DNA of 64,000 nt from Nocardia aurantiaca. GTDB lineage: Bacteria; Actinomycetota; Actinomycetes; Mycobacteriales; Mycobacteriaceae. The first letter of the stretch is position 1; every line of letters starts with the position of its first letter. Positions 24,303 to 32,257 of this stretch are shown piece after piece. The position numbers and the translations under genes are program-made. The stretch covers positions 1 through 64,000 of the forward strand of contig NZ_WMBB01000007.1 of the NCBI RefSeq assembly GCF_009708175.1, written 5' to 3'. The notes under the pieces were generated by a model. The model was given only the letters and a program-made list of their open reading frames with translations, was not told the origin of the DNA and searched no databases.

Positions 24303-25634
24303 TCACGCCGACCCCGCCGGCTCGGCCATGGGCAGCCGGCTGGTGAACCAGTCCCGTGCCAGCTCCGCGGCCTTGGACAAGGTTCCCGGTTCCTCGAACA
24401 GATGGGTCGCGCCGGGCACCTCGGCCAGCACGGTTTCACACGACATCTCCTTGGCCGCTTCGCGGTTCAGATCCATCACCAAGTGGTCGTGGCCGCCCAC
24501 GATCAACAGGGTCGGAGCCCGGACTGCCGACAGCGCGCCGTCCGCCAGATCGGGTCGGCCACCACGGGATACCACTGCCCGCACATGTACGCGGGGATCG
24601 GCAGCCGCGCACAAGGCCGCGGCAGCGCCCGTGCTCGCTCCGAAGTATCCGACCGGCAGCCCCTCGACGTGCTGTTGGCCCGTCAGCCATGTGGTGACCT
24701 CGACGAGGCGCCCGGCGAGGAGGTCGATATCGAAGACGTTGGCGCGGTCGATCTCCTCCGCGGGGGTGAGCAGGTCGAACAGCAGCGTGCCCAGCCCGGC
24801 TCGCTGCAGCACCTCGGCGACATAGCGGTTGCGTGGGCTGTGGCGGCCGCTGCCGCTGCCGTGCGCGAACACCACCACCCCGATCGGATGCGCGGGAATG
24901 GTGAGATGTCCTGCCAGGTCGACCTTCCCGGCCCGCACGCACACCTCGTCATCACGCAGTCGCGGATCGGCGGCCGGGACCGGTTGCGGTGGCGCCGTCC
25001 GGGCCGCGGCGCGGGTCAGCAATTCGACGACCTCGTCGTCGCTGGTCTGGTCGAAGTGGTGATACCACTGGCCGACAGCGTAGAAGAACATCGGCTGCTC
25101 GAGGCAGACCACTTCGTCGACCTCCCGCCGCAGCAGGTGCAGCGCCTGCCGGGACGCGACCGGCACGGCCAGCACCACCCGTGCGGCCCCTTGCGTGCGG
25201 GCCACCTGGCAGGCGGCGCGGGCGGTGGCGCCGGTCGCGACACCGTCGTCGACGATCACCGCGGTCCGGCCGGTCAACGGGATCCGCGACCTCCCGGCAC
25301 GGAAGCGGGTCGCCCGACGTTCCAGCTCCGTGCGCTCGCGCCGCTCTACGTGCGCGATCTCCTCGCCGGTGACCCCGGCTCCTGCCACTACGTCGGCGTT
25401 GATCACCCGTGCGCCGTCCTCGCCGATGGCGCCGAACGCGAGTTCCGGCTGGTGTGGGACACCGAGTTTGCGCACCACGATGACGTCCAGTGGCGCGTCC
25501 AGCCACCGGGCCACCTCGAATGCGACCGGGACGCCGCCGCGCGGCAGTCCCAGCACGACCACATCTGCTTCGCGCAGCATGGCCAGGTTTTCCGCGAGCC
25601 GACGGCCCGCCTCGGCGCGATCCTCGAAGTACAT
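24303..25634 (-). CDS. Phosphoribosyltransferase-dienelactone hydrolase fusion (Rv0571c-like)
   Basis: A 443-residue two-domain protein. The N-terminal half (1-215) is a phosphoribosyltransferase: VVVLGLPRGGVPVA and the PRPP loop AVIVDDGVATGATARA. The C-terminal half (about 225-435) is an alpha/beta hydrolase: VVVFAHGSGSGRHSPRNRYVA opens it, the nucleophile elbow is YFGASTGAAAAL, and LIVGGHDHLV and PGATHLFEEPG give Asp and His. This order and length match Rv0571c of the DosR regulon. The substrate is unknown. The ATG at 25634 has AGGAGG before it. The C-terminal hydrolase may be a dienelactone hydrolase relative. Confidence 0.88.
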   Translation of the reverse strand: MYFEDRAEAGRRLAENLAMLREADVVVLGLPRGGVPVAFEVARWLDAPLDVIVVRKLGVPHQPELAFGAIGEDGARVINADVVAGAGVTGEEIAHVERRERTELERRATRFRAGRSRIPLTGRTAVIVDDGVATGATARAACQVARTQGAARVVLAVPVASRQALHLLRREVDEVVCLEQPMFFYAVGQWYHHFDQTSDDEVVELLTRAAARTAPPQPVPAADPRLRDDEVCVRAGKVDLAGHLTIPAHPIGVVVFAHGSGSGRHSPRNRYVAEVLQRAGLGTLLFDLLTPAEEIDRANVFDIDLLAGRLVEVTTWLTGQQHVEGLPVGYFGASTGAAAALCAAADPRVHVRAVVSRGGRPDLADGALSAVRAPTLLIVGGHDHLVMDLNREAAKEMSCETVLAEVPGATHLFEEPGTLSKAAELARDWFTSRLPMAEPAGSA

Positions 25635-25697
25635 CGAAACCTCCTGGCAGACAGGCCCCTCGGCGGCGATGGGCAGGGTGATGGTGTTGTATCCGGG

Positions 25698-25874
25698 TCA
25701 CGCTCGGTGTTCGCCGCGCGGTCCGGCCATCGTCATCGCGGTGCAGGCGATCACGACAATGAGCAGGCCAGGCGCTACGACGTGGGTCGCAGCGTGTCCG
25801 AGAGCGATCCGTCCGGCGGGCTCGGCCGGAGAGATGTGGATGATGGGCCGGCGCGGCGTAGCCGATGTACTCAC
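25698..25874 (-). CDS. Possible small membrane protein
   Basis: A 58-residue frame from a GTG start, ending in a hydrophobic segment (HVVAPGLLIVVIACTAMTMAG) and a short basic tail. GGGGAAGG lies about ten bases upstream. No homologue is recognised, and the remaining ~500 bases between the two flanking genes hold no other supported gene. Low confidence. Confidence 0.3.
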   Translation of the reverse strand: MSTSATPRRPIIHISPAEPAGRIALGHAATHVVAPGLLIVVIACTAMTMAGPRGEHRA

Positions 25875-26230
25875 AACCGCATCTGCCTTCCCCGCCGAGT
25901 GCCGGCCGTTGGGAACCGCGTCGCCATCGATACGGTGGCCATGCCCCCACTCTGGCTGCGCGAGAACCGTCGACCCAGTGCCATCCGTCTCCAACCGCGG
26001 GGCCCAAAGTCGCTCTGCAGCCCAACGTATTCGAGGCTCCTCGGCCGATGGCGCGGCGTCGCTCGGCGCGGTGAGACGGCGCGTGTCGCCGGATTCGGCG
26101 GTGATCGGTTATGTGACGTTCGGTTGCGGGATCAGGGACCTCCGGCCCGCGCGAATCCGATCGCGGCCGGGAAGCATTGCTGATGCCGGGGAAACCCGTG
26201 TCGTGCCCGAAGTGGTGGATCGATCGATCC

Positions 26231-26244
26231 GGGACGCTGAGCCC
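26231..26244 (+). promoter_or_regulatory. Candidate DosR-like box upstream of capA-like gene
   Basis: GGGAC-GCTGA-GCCC lies 71-84 bases before the start at 26315. It shows the same GGGAC-N5-GCC(C) form and spacing as the sites before the Hsp20 gene and the His-rich gene. Confidence 0.35.
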
Positions 26245-26314
26245 GATCGAGACACCCGTCGTCACAACCGGGAAAGCCGCTCTCGGGCGGGTCTCATTTT
26301 GGGGTCGGGTGCCG

Positions 26315-27451
26315 ATGACGCAGACGAGTAATCCATCAGCGCAACAGATTCCGATCACCGTATTGCTGGGCGGTGATGTGATGCTCGGTCGTGGCGTCGA
26401 TCAGATCCTGCCCCATCCGGGCGATCCGCTGTTGTACGAACCATGGGTCGACGACGCCCGCCGCTACGTCGAGCTGGCTGAAAAGGTCAACGGGCCGATA
26501 CCGTACCCCGTCGATTTCGGCTGGCTGTGGGGTGAGGTCGGGCCGGTGCTCGACCAGCTGGCACCCGAGATCCGGCTGATCAACCTCGAGACCTCCATCA
26601 CCGACGACGGAGAATTCGCGACCGGCAAAGGCATCCACTACCGGATGAACCCCGCCAATATCCCAGCATTGCGGGCGTTTCGGCCCGACGTGTGCGCGCT
26701 CGCCAACAATCACATCCTCGATTTCGGTGCCCGCGGCCTATGCGATAGCTTGGCCGCCCTGACCGCGGCGGGCATCCATACCGCAGGAGCCGGCATGAGC
26801 GCCGCCGCCGCCCGCCGCCCGGTGGTGCTGGAGCCGGCCGCCGGGCAGCGGGTGGCCATTGTCTCGGTCGCCGGTACGAGCAGCGGCGTGCCCGTCACCT
26901 GGGCGGCAGAGGATAGTCGGCCGGGCGTGTGGCTGATCGGCGAGCTGTCGGACCGCGGCGTCGCCGACCGTGTCGCCGCACAGGCGCTGGCGCACAAGCG
27001 AACCGGCGATACGCTGATCGTGTCCATACATTGGGGACCGAACTGGGGCTACGGGGTCGCGATGAGCGAGATCCAGCTCGCGCACCGGCTGATCGACGCG
27101 GGCGTCGACATCGTGCACGGGCATTCCTCCCACCATCTGCGGCCCATCGAGATCTACCACGGCAAACCGATCCTCTACGGCTGCGGAGATGTCATCGACG
27201 ATTACGAAGGCATCCGTGGACACGAGTCCTACCGTCCCGCACTGCGGCTGCTGTACTTCGTTTCGGTCGAGCCCGGCGGGCAGCCGACCGGAATCCGGAT
27301 GCTGCCGCTGCGGGTACGCCGCATGCGGCTCGAGCGCGCTCCGCGGGCCGATGCCGACTGGCTGTGCGAGACCCTCAACGAGATCAGCCGCAGGTTCCGC
27401 AGCCATGTCGACCGAGTGTCGGATGACCTGTTGGGTATCGGGTGGGGTTGA
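26315..27451 (+). CDS. CapA-family protein (Rv0574c-like)
   Basis: A 378-residue protein of the CapA/poly-gamma-glutamate synthesis fold, a metallophosphoesterase-like domain. LLGGDVMLGRGVDQ (about 13-26), RLINLETSIT, ALANNHILDFGARG and HGHSSHHLRPIE carry the conserved Asp, Asn and His metal ligands. Rv0574c, a DosR-regulon member, has the same family and neighbourhood as Rv0571c, and here both homologues sit divergently. The product has no signal peptide. The role is uncertain; true capsule genes capB and capC are absent. Start ATG chosen at MTQTSN. Confidence 0.85.
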   Translation: MTQTSNPSAQQIPITVLLGGDVMLGRGVDQILPHPGDPLLYEPWVDDARRYVELAEKVNGPIPYPVDFGWLWGEVGPVLDQLAPEIRLINLETSITDDGEFATGKGIHYRMNPANIPALRAFRPDVCALANNHILDFGARGLCDSLAALTAAGIHTAGAGMSAAAARRPVVLEPAAGQRVAIVSVAGTSSGVPVTWAAEDSRPGVWLIGELSDRGVADRVAAQALAHKRTGDTLIVSIHWGPNWGYGVAMSEIQLAHRLIDAGVDIVHGHSSHHLRPIEIYHGKPILYGCGDVIDDYEGIRGHESYRPALRLLYFVSVEPGGQPTGIRMLPLRVRRMRLERAPRADADWLCETLNEISRRFRSHVDRVSDDLLGIGWG

Positions 27452-27627
27452 GCCGAGCGCACGGCCGGAGCGGAGTCGGAAAATGACGCCGGGGAGCCGG
27501 AATTCGTGGATGAACGCCTTGCTCACACGCAGTGCAACCGGATTGGCATTTGGGTGACCAAAGACTCTTCGTCACCGAGCGTGATGGCGGTTGACTCGAA
27601 CCGTCGAGCCTCTCGAGAAGGTACGTC

Positions 27628-27963
27628 ATGACCGACTACTCCTTGACCATACACGCTGGAAACCATCAGAAGAGCACGCCCGGAACCCCGTTCGCCGACC
27701 CGTGTGTCATCCAGGTCAGCGGCCCCGATGGCGTCGGCCTCGAAGGCGTCGCGGTGCGTTTCACCCTGCGCGGATCGGCCGCGGCGGTGTTCCCATCACC
27801 GCCCAGCCCCGACGGCATCAGCTGGCACGCCGTCACCAGCTCGAACGGCACCGCCGCCGCGATTCCGATCACCCCGTTCTTCGAGGGAACCATCGAAGTC
27901 CATGTCACCGCGGAGATGATCCCTGCGCCCAGCCCGATCGATTTCACCCTCGTCTCCACATGA
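27628..27963 (+). CDS. Small Ig-like beta-sandwich protein
   Basis: A 111-residue protein forming one Ig-like (invasin/BIg-type) domain: GTPFADPCVIQVSGPDGVG, then VAVRFTLRG, then GISWHAVTSSNGTAAAIPI, then GTIEVHVTAE. This is the pattern of bacterial intimin-type repeats with a cap on alternating strands. There is no signal peptide or anchor, which is unusual for such a domain. GAGAAGG precedes the ATG. The function is unknown. Confidence 0.6.
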   Translation: MTDYSLTIHAGNHQKSTPGTPFADPCVIQVSGPDGVGLEGVAVRFTLRGSAAAVFPSPPSPDGISWHAVTSSNGTAAAIPITPFFEGTIEVHVTAEMIPAPSPIDFTLVST

Positions 27964-28049
27964 GCAGTGGACGGGACTGCCGCGCATCGGGTCTTCATTC
28001 GCCCCGTGTCGTTCCACGGCGGACGGCTGCTCCTCCGGCTGACGCGCCG

Positions 28050-28901
28050 CTATCCGGCCAGCGCGGAGGTCGCGGCGGCCAACAGCATGGCGCGGTAGGA
28101 GCCGCCGAACAGCACCACGTGCACCAGCAGAGGGTGCAGTTGATGCAGTGGAATCCGATGCCGCCAGCCTGAGGTCAGAGGTGTGACCTCCTGGTAGCCG
28201 GCCAGGATGCGATCCAGGTAGGGAGCGCCGAACAGGGCGAGCATGGCCAGGTCGGTTTCGCGGTGGCCGCCGTGGGCGGCGGGGTCGATGAGCACGGCGT
28301 GGCCGGCGGTCCACACGATATTGCCCGACCAGAGGTCGCCGTGGATGCGGGCGGGCGGTTCGGGCGGTCCGGCGAGTTCGGCGATGCGGTCGATGACGCG
28401 GTCGAGCAGGCGGACGCCGTCGCGGCCGAGTTCGGGGGCTGCCGCGGAGAGGTACGGGGCGAGGCGGTGTTCGGCGTACCAACCGCCCCACTCCCCCGTG
28501 CTCGGGGTGTTGCTCAGAGGCAGTGTCGCGATGTAGCCGTCCCAGGATGCGCCGAACGCGCCGGGTACGGCGGCGTGGAGGGTGGCGAGGTCGCGGCCGA
28601 AGCGTTCCGCGGCGGCGGGTGTGGGGGATTGTGGTGGCTGCCAGGGCAGTACGAGCATGTGGGGGTCGGCGGCGAGGACGGGCGGGATGAGGCCGGGATG
28701 TCCTTCGGCGAGCCAGCGCAGTCCGGCGGCTTCGGCGGTGAGGACGTCGGAGGCGTCGCCGTCGATGAGGGCTTTGACGAATGTGTCGCGGCCGTCGGTC
28801 AATTCGGCGCGGTGGAGGGTCCAGGCGTGTCTGCGGCCGAGGTGGTCGAGGCGTGCGACGGGTACGCCGGTGAGGTCGGCGAGGTGTGCGGGCACGTCCA
28901 T
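28050..28901 (-). CDS. Fructosamine kinase family protein
   Basis: A 283-residue protein-kinase-like phosphotransferase. RIHGDLWSGNIVW carries the catalytic Asp and the metal-binding Asn, and VLIDPAAHGGHRETDLAML the metal Asp. FVKALIDGDASDVLTAEAAGL gives the ATP Lys and Glu. Bacterial members phosphorylate ketoamine adducts (ribulosamines or fructosamines), starting removal of glycation from proteins. ATG start. It follows a regulator and an NmrA-type gene on the same strand. Confidence 0.85.
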   Translation of the reverse strand: MDVPAHLADLTGVPVARLDHLGRRHAWTLHRAELTDGRDTFVKALIDGDASDVLTAEAAGLRWLAEGHPGLIPPVLAADPHMLVLPWQPPQSPTPAAAERFGRDLATLHAAVPGAFGASWDGYIATLPLSNTPSTGEWGGWYAEHRLAPYLSAAAPELGRDGVRLLDRVIDRIAELAGPPEPPARIHGDLWSGNIVWTAGHAVLIDPAAHGGHRETDLAMLALFGAPYLDRILAGYQEVTPLTSGWRHRIPLHQLHPLLVHVVLFGGSYRAMLLAAATSALAG

Positions 28902-28978
28902 GGATTCTCATTGTGGGGCATGGGCGATCCCGCGCGGAGCGATGTGTCGGATGGGGTTGGGCCCACTGCCAGTTGTGC

Positions 28979-29770
28979 CTAGTGCTCGGGGACGGCGAGG
29001 CGCTCGCGGAGCAGGGTCGCGGTAGCGCCGTCGGCGGGGAGGAAGGCTTCGATGGCGAGTTCGGCGACGGTCACGTTCATGGGTGTGCCGAACACGCTGG
29101 TGACGCTGAGGAAGGCGAGTTCGCGCCCGTCCAGGCGCAGGCGCAGCGGGACGACGGCCTGGTCGGGTTCGGGGAGGCCGGGTGATTCCTCGCCGCCGGG
29201 GTAGGCGCGCAGTTCCTGGAGCAGGGTCACGAGTGCGGGTGATCCGGTGACTTCGATCTGGCGTTGCAGTCGTTCGAAGAGGTGGCCGCGCCATTCGGCG
29301 AGGTTGATGATGTGTCCGGCGAGGCCGTCGGGGTGCAGGGTGAGGCGCATGGCGTTGACGGGTGGTTGCAGCAGGGCGGGGTCGATGCCGTCGAGGAAGA
29401 GTGCGATGCCGGCGTTGGCGTCGACCATGGTCCAGGAGGCGTCGATGGCGAGGGCGGGGTGGGGTTCGAGTCCGGTGAGGAGCTGCCGCAGGGCGTCGCG
29501 GACGGGGCGCATGGCGGGGGTGTCGAGTTCGGGTTCGGCGTAGACGGGGGCATAGCCGGCGGCGAGGAGCATGCGGTTGCGTTCGCGCAGGGGGATGTCG
29601 AGTTCGTCGGACAGGTGCAGCAGCATCTGGCGGCTGGGGGTGGCGCGGCCGGTCTCGATGAAGCTGAGGTGGCGAGTGGAGGTGTCGGCGCGGCCGGCGA
29701 GTTCGAGTTGGCTGAGTCGCCGGGTGGTGCGCCAGTGCCGGAGTAGATCGCCTGCCGTGTGTGTCGCCAT
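28979..29770 (-). CDS. XRE-family regulator with MmyB-like ligand domain
   Basis: A 263-residue regulator. The N-terminal helix-turn-helix reads LRHWRTTRRLSQLELAGRA, then STRHLSFIETGRATPSRQML. The C-terminal MmyB-like domain (about 95-260) has DASWTMVDANAGIALFLDGI and LRLDGRELAFLSVTSVFGTP, a PAS-like fold that binds fatty acid or similar ligands. Such proteins normally control an adjacent reductase gene; here an NmrA-type gene is 90 bases upstream on the same strand, so autoregulation of a shared promoter is plausible. Confidence 0.85.
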   Translation of the reverse strand: MATHTAGDLLRHWRTTRRLSQLELAGRADTSTRHLSFIETGRATPSRQMLLHLSDELDIPLRERNRMLLAAGYAPVYAEPELDTPAMRPVRDALRQLLTGLEPHPALAIDASWTMVDANAGIALFLDGIDPALLQPPVNAMRLTLHPDGLAGHIINLAEWRGHLFERLQRQIEVTGSPALVTLLQELRAYPGGEESPGLPEPDQAVVPLRLRLDGRELAFLSVTSVFGTPMNVTVAELAIEAFLPADGATATLLRERLAVPEH

Positions 29771-29859
29771 GTGGTGATCGTACGAATGATCAACCCACAC
29801 AATCCATTACCAGCGCGGTAAGTGCCGCAATGATCCGGTCCCGCGACGACGGTCCTCGG

Positions 29860-30726
29860 TCAATGGCCGGGCCGGTGAATGGCGAAATCGGACAGGGTGA
29901 TCGGCGGGTGGCCGCCGATCTTCTCGATGACGGGGGTGACCTGGTAGAGGCCTGTTCCCTCGCTGAGGACGCGGAAGATCTCCCACAGCTTGGTGAGGTG
30001 GTCGGCGGCGTGGGTGCTGCCGTAGAAGTCGACGGCCCATCGGTGCCAGGCGGCGGGGTCGGTGTCGTGGTAGGTGCGGCCGAGGGTGTGGGCGGCCGCG
30101 CCGATCGTCACGACGTCGCCGGTGAGCGGGAGGACCGGGTCGGCGTCGAGTTCGAGGTCGGACAGCAGGCCGGCGGCGACGCGGGCGACGTCGGAGGCGG
30201 CGACCAGTGGGAGTTCGGTGGTGGCCGGTCCCATGGGCAGGGTGAGGGCCGCGCCATCGCCGGTGTCGGCGATGCGGGCGAGGTTCTCGTGGAAGACGGC
30301 GGCGCGCAGGTGGATCGCGCCGATGCCGGCCCAGTCGAGGATCTGTTCGGCGACCCAGTGCTGGCGCATGCGCGGGGTGAGCGCCTGGGGTCCGGCGGCG
30401 AGTTGGGAGACGGCGACGACGCGTTCGATTCCGGCTTCGTGGGCGGCGACGGCGAAGGCTCCGGCGGCGTCGAGTAGCCCGTCGATCACCGGATAGGTGA
30501 AGTAGGCGCATCGCACGCCGTCCATGGCGGTGCGGGTGAAGGCAAGGTCGCGGACATCGCCGACCACGACCTGGGCGCCGAGGGCGCGCAGGACGGTGGC
30601 GCGTTCGTCTTCGGTGTGGACGAGGGCGCGGACGGGGAGGCCGCGGCCGAGGAGTTGTGCGGTGAGATGCCGTCCGGTGGATCCCTGTCGACCTCCGGCG
30701 GCACCGGTGACGAGTACTGGCTCCAT
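29860..30726 (-). CDS. NmrA-family NAD(P)-binding protein
   Basis: A 288-residue Rossmann-fold protein of the atypical short-chain dehydrogenase group. VLVTGAAGGRQGSTGRHL is the dinucleotide loop, VVVGDVRD the adenine-side Asp, and the tail ends DFAIHRPGH. There is no catalytic YxxxK, so it may be a redox sensor or NAD(P)-binding regulator like NmrA, or a reductase acting on quinones. It lies directly upstream of the MmyB-like regulator gene. ATG start. Confidence 0.8.
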   Translation of the reverse strand: MEPVLVTGAAGGRQGSTGRHLTAQLLGRGLPVRALVHTEDERATVLRALGAQVVVGDVRDLAFTRTAMDGVRCAYFTYPVIDGLLDAAGAFAVAAHEAGIERVVAVSQLAAGPQALTPRMRQHWVAEQILDWAGIGAIHLRAAVFHENLARIADTGDGAALTLPMGPATTELPLVAASDVARVAAGLLSDLELDADPVLPLTGDVVTIGAAAHTLGRTYHDTDPAAWHRWAVDFYGSTHAADHLTKLWEIFRVLSEGTGLYQVTPVIEKIGGHPPITLSDFAIHRPGH

Positions 30727-31048
30727 GCGTCCACGGTACGGGGTGTGACCTTGTGGTCAGGCGGGTTCGGGGCGGCTGTGCGAGGTTCGCGGGTGGCGGC
30801 GGGGTTGCCGGGGTCTGCGGTCGGGGGTGTGTAGCGGAAGCTGAGGTGGCTGGGCCTGATGGGGTCGAGGAGGACGAGGTGCCGGCGACCGGTGCCGGGT
30901 CGTCGTCGGCTGCCGCACCCGCCCACCGCTGAGCCGAATGGGCGATTTGCCCCTTCACCGGGCATACTCGATCGCGTTGTGCCACAGGGCCGCCCGGGTG
31001 ACCGCCCGGAGCAGCGGCCCGGGTTCGTGTCGAAGGGAGTCCCGGCCG
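30727..31048. other. Divergent intergenic region
   Basis: About 320 bases between the NmrA-type gene (minus) and the propeller protein gene (plus). No supported gene; it must carry both promoters. No clear operator or hairpin was found. Confidence 0.4.
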
Positions 31049-32254
31049 GTGGGGTTGCGGGCGAATCCGGTCGTCGTGGCTGGAGTCATCGGGGTCGGAG
31101 TGCCGGTACTCGCGGCGGGTCTCGTCGCCGGACTGACCATCAACACCGGTGAGACCGGGCCGGACGCGACGACATCCACCAGCGAGCCGGCGGCGACCGG
31201 CCCGGCCACCACGGCGACGGCGCTCCCGTCACCGACGGCCACCACCGCCGTCGAGCCGGAAGCGGTTGGCTTCCAACCCGACTCGATCACCTTCATCACC
31301 GCCGAGGAAGGCTGGGTACTCGGCCGCGTCTACCCGTGCGACACCGAGCCGTGCCGGGCACTGCGGCACACCACCGACGGCGGGCGTACCTGGCAGCAGG
31401 CGCCGCTGCCGGCTCCGCTGCGCACCGCGACCAAGACGGGCTGGGTGAAGTTCGCCGACGCCCACAACGGCTGGATCCGCGCCGACAGCAAACTGTTCTC
31501 CACCCACGATGGCGGAACCACCTGGCGGCCGGTCGATCTCGATGTCAACGCGGTCGTGGACGCGTGGACGCTGTCGGTGTCCGAGGACGGCGTGCACATC
31601 GCCGCCGCGCAACCGGGTGAGAAGACCGTTCTGTTCTCCAGCCCCCTCACCAGCGACTCCTGGAGCGAGACCACCGATATCCCCGTTGCCTCCGGAGGCG
31701 GACCCGACCCGTCGGCGTCCGTGACGGTGATCGGCAGCCGCGCCTGGCTGGTGGTCGCCAACCGCACGCAGGCCGGCGCCCGCCTGGTCGACGGCACCTG
31801 GTCGCAGTGGAAACTGCCGTGCGGCGGCAACGGTCCCGCCGACTGGCATGCCCTCAGCGAGCGTCGGGTGCTGGCGCTGTGCGGACGCCCGGGACCCGGC
31901 ACCAACGACACCGCCACCACGCATCTCATGACCTCCACCGACGGCGGGGTCACCTTCACCGAGACCGGGCAGTTGGCTGCGACGTTGTCCCGCGACGCCG
32001 CGCTCGTTCCCGCCGATGCCACCCACCTGGTCGCGGCCCTCGGCGAGCATCTGCTCACCTCCACCGACGGCGGCGCGACCTGGACGACCACCTACACCGC
32101 GCCCGACCAGGGGTGGACGGAGACGTCGGGCAGTTTCGTCTCCGACACCAACGGATTCGTCATCATGACGCGCACCGGGGCCGAGCACCACGCCTCGATC
32201 CTGCTGGCCACCCAGGACGCCGGCCGGACCTGGACCCCGGTCACGCTCGGCTGA
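31049..32254 (+). CDS. Membrane-anchored BNR/Ycf48-like beta-propeller protein
   Basis: About 401 residues. An N-terminal hydrophobic helix (VVVAGVIGVGVPVLAAGLVAG) anchors it to the membrane, followed by a Thr/Ala/Pro linker to about residue 70. At least four BNR or sialidase-like Asp-box repeats follow (TTDGGRTW, THDGGTTW, STDGGVTF, STDGGATW, TQDAGRTW), making a beta-propeller outside the cell. There is no sialidase catalytic site, so it is likely a binding or assembly protein. The start is taken as GTG 31049, with AAGGGAG ahead. It is convergent with the next gene, with three bases between the stops. Confidence 0.75.
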   Translation: MGLRANPVVVAGVIGVGVPVLAAGLVAGLTINTGETGPDATTSTSEPAATGPATTATALPSPTATTAVEPEAVGFQPDSITFITAEEGWVLGRVYPCDTEPCRALRHTTDGGRTWQQAPLPAPLRTATKTGWVKFADAHNGWIRADSKLFSTHDGGTTWRPVDLDVNAVVDAWTLSVSEDGVHIAAAQPGEKTVLFSSPLTSDSWSETTDIPVASGGGPDPSASVTVIGSRAWLVVANRTQAGARLVDGTWSQWKLPCGGNGPADWHALSERRVLALCGRPGPGTNDTATTHLMTSTDGGVTFTETGQLAATLSRDAALVPADATHLVAALGEHLLTSTDGGATWTTTYTAPDQGWTETSGSFVSDTNGFVIMTRTGAEHHASILLATQDAGRTWTPVTLG

Positions 32255-32257
32255 GCG

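Noticed and set aside
25640..25760. A fourth DosR-like box before the PRTase-hydrolase gene
   Set aside because: The best site (25712-25726) matches too few consensus positions.
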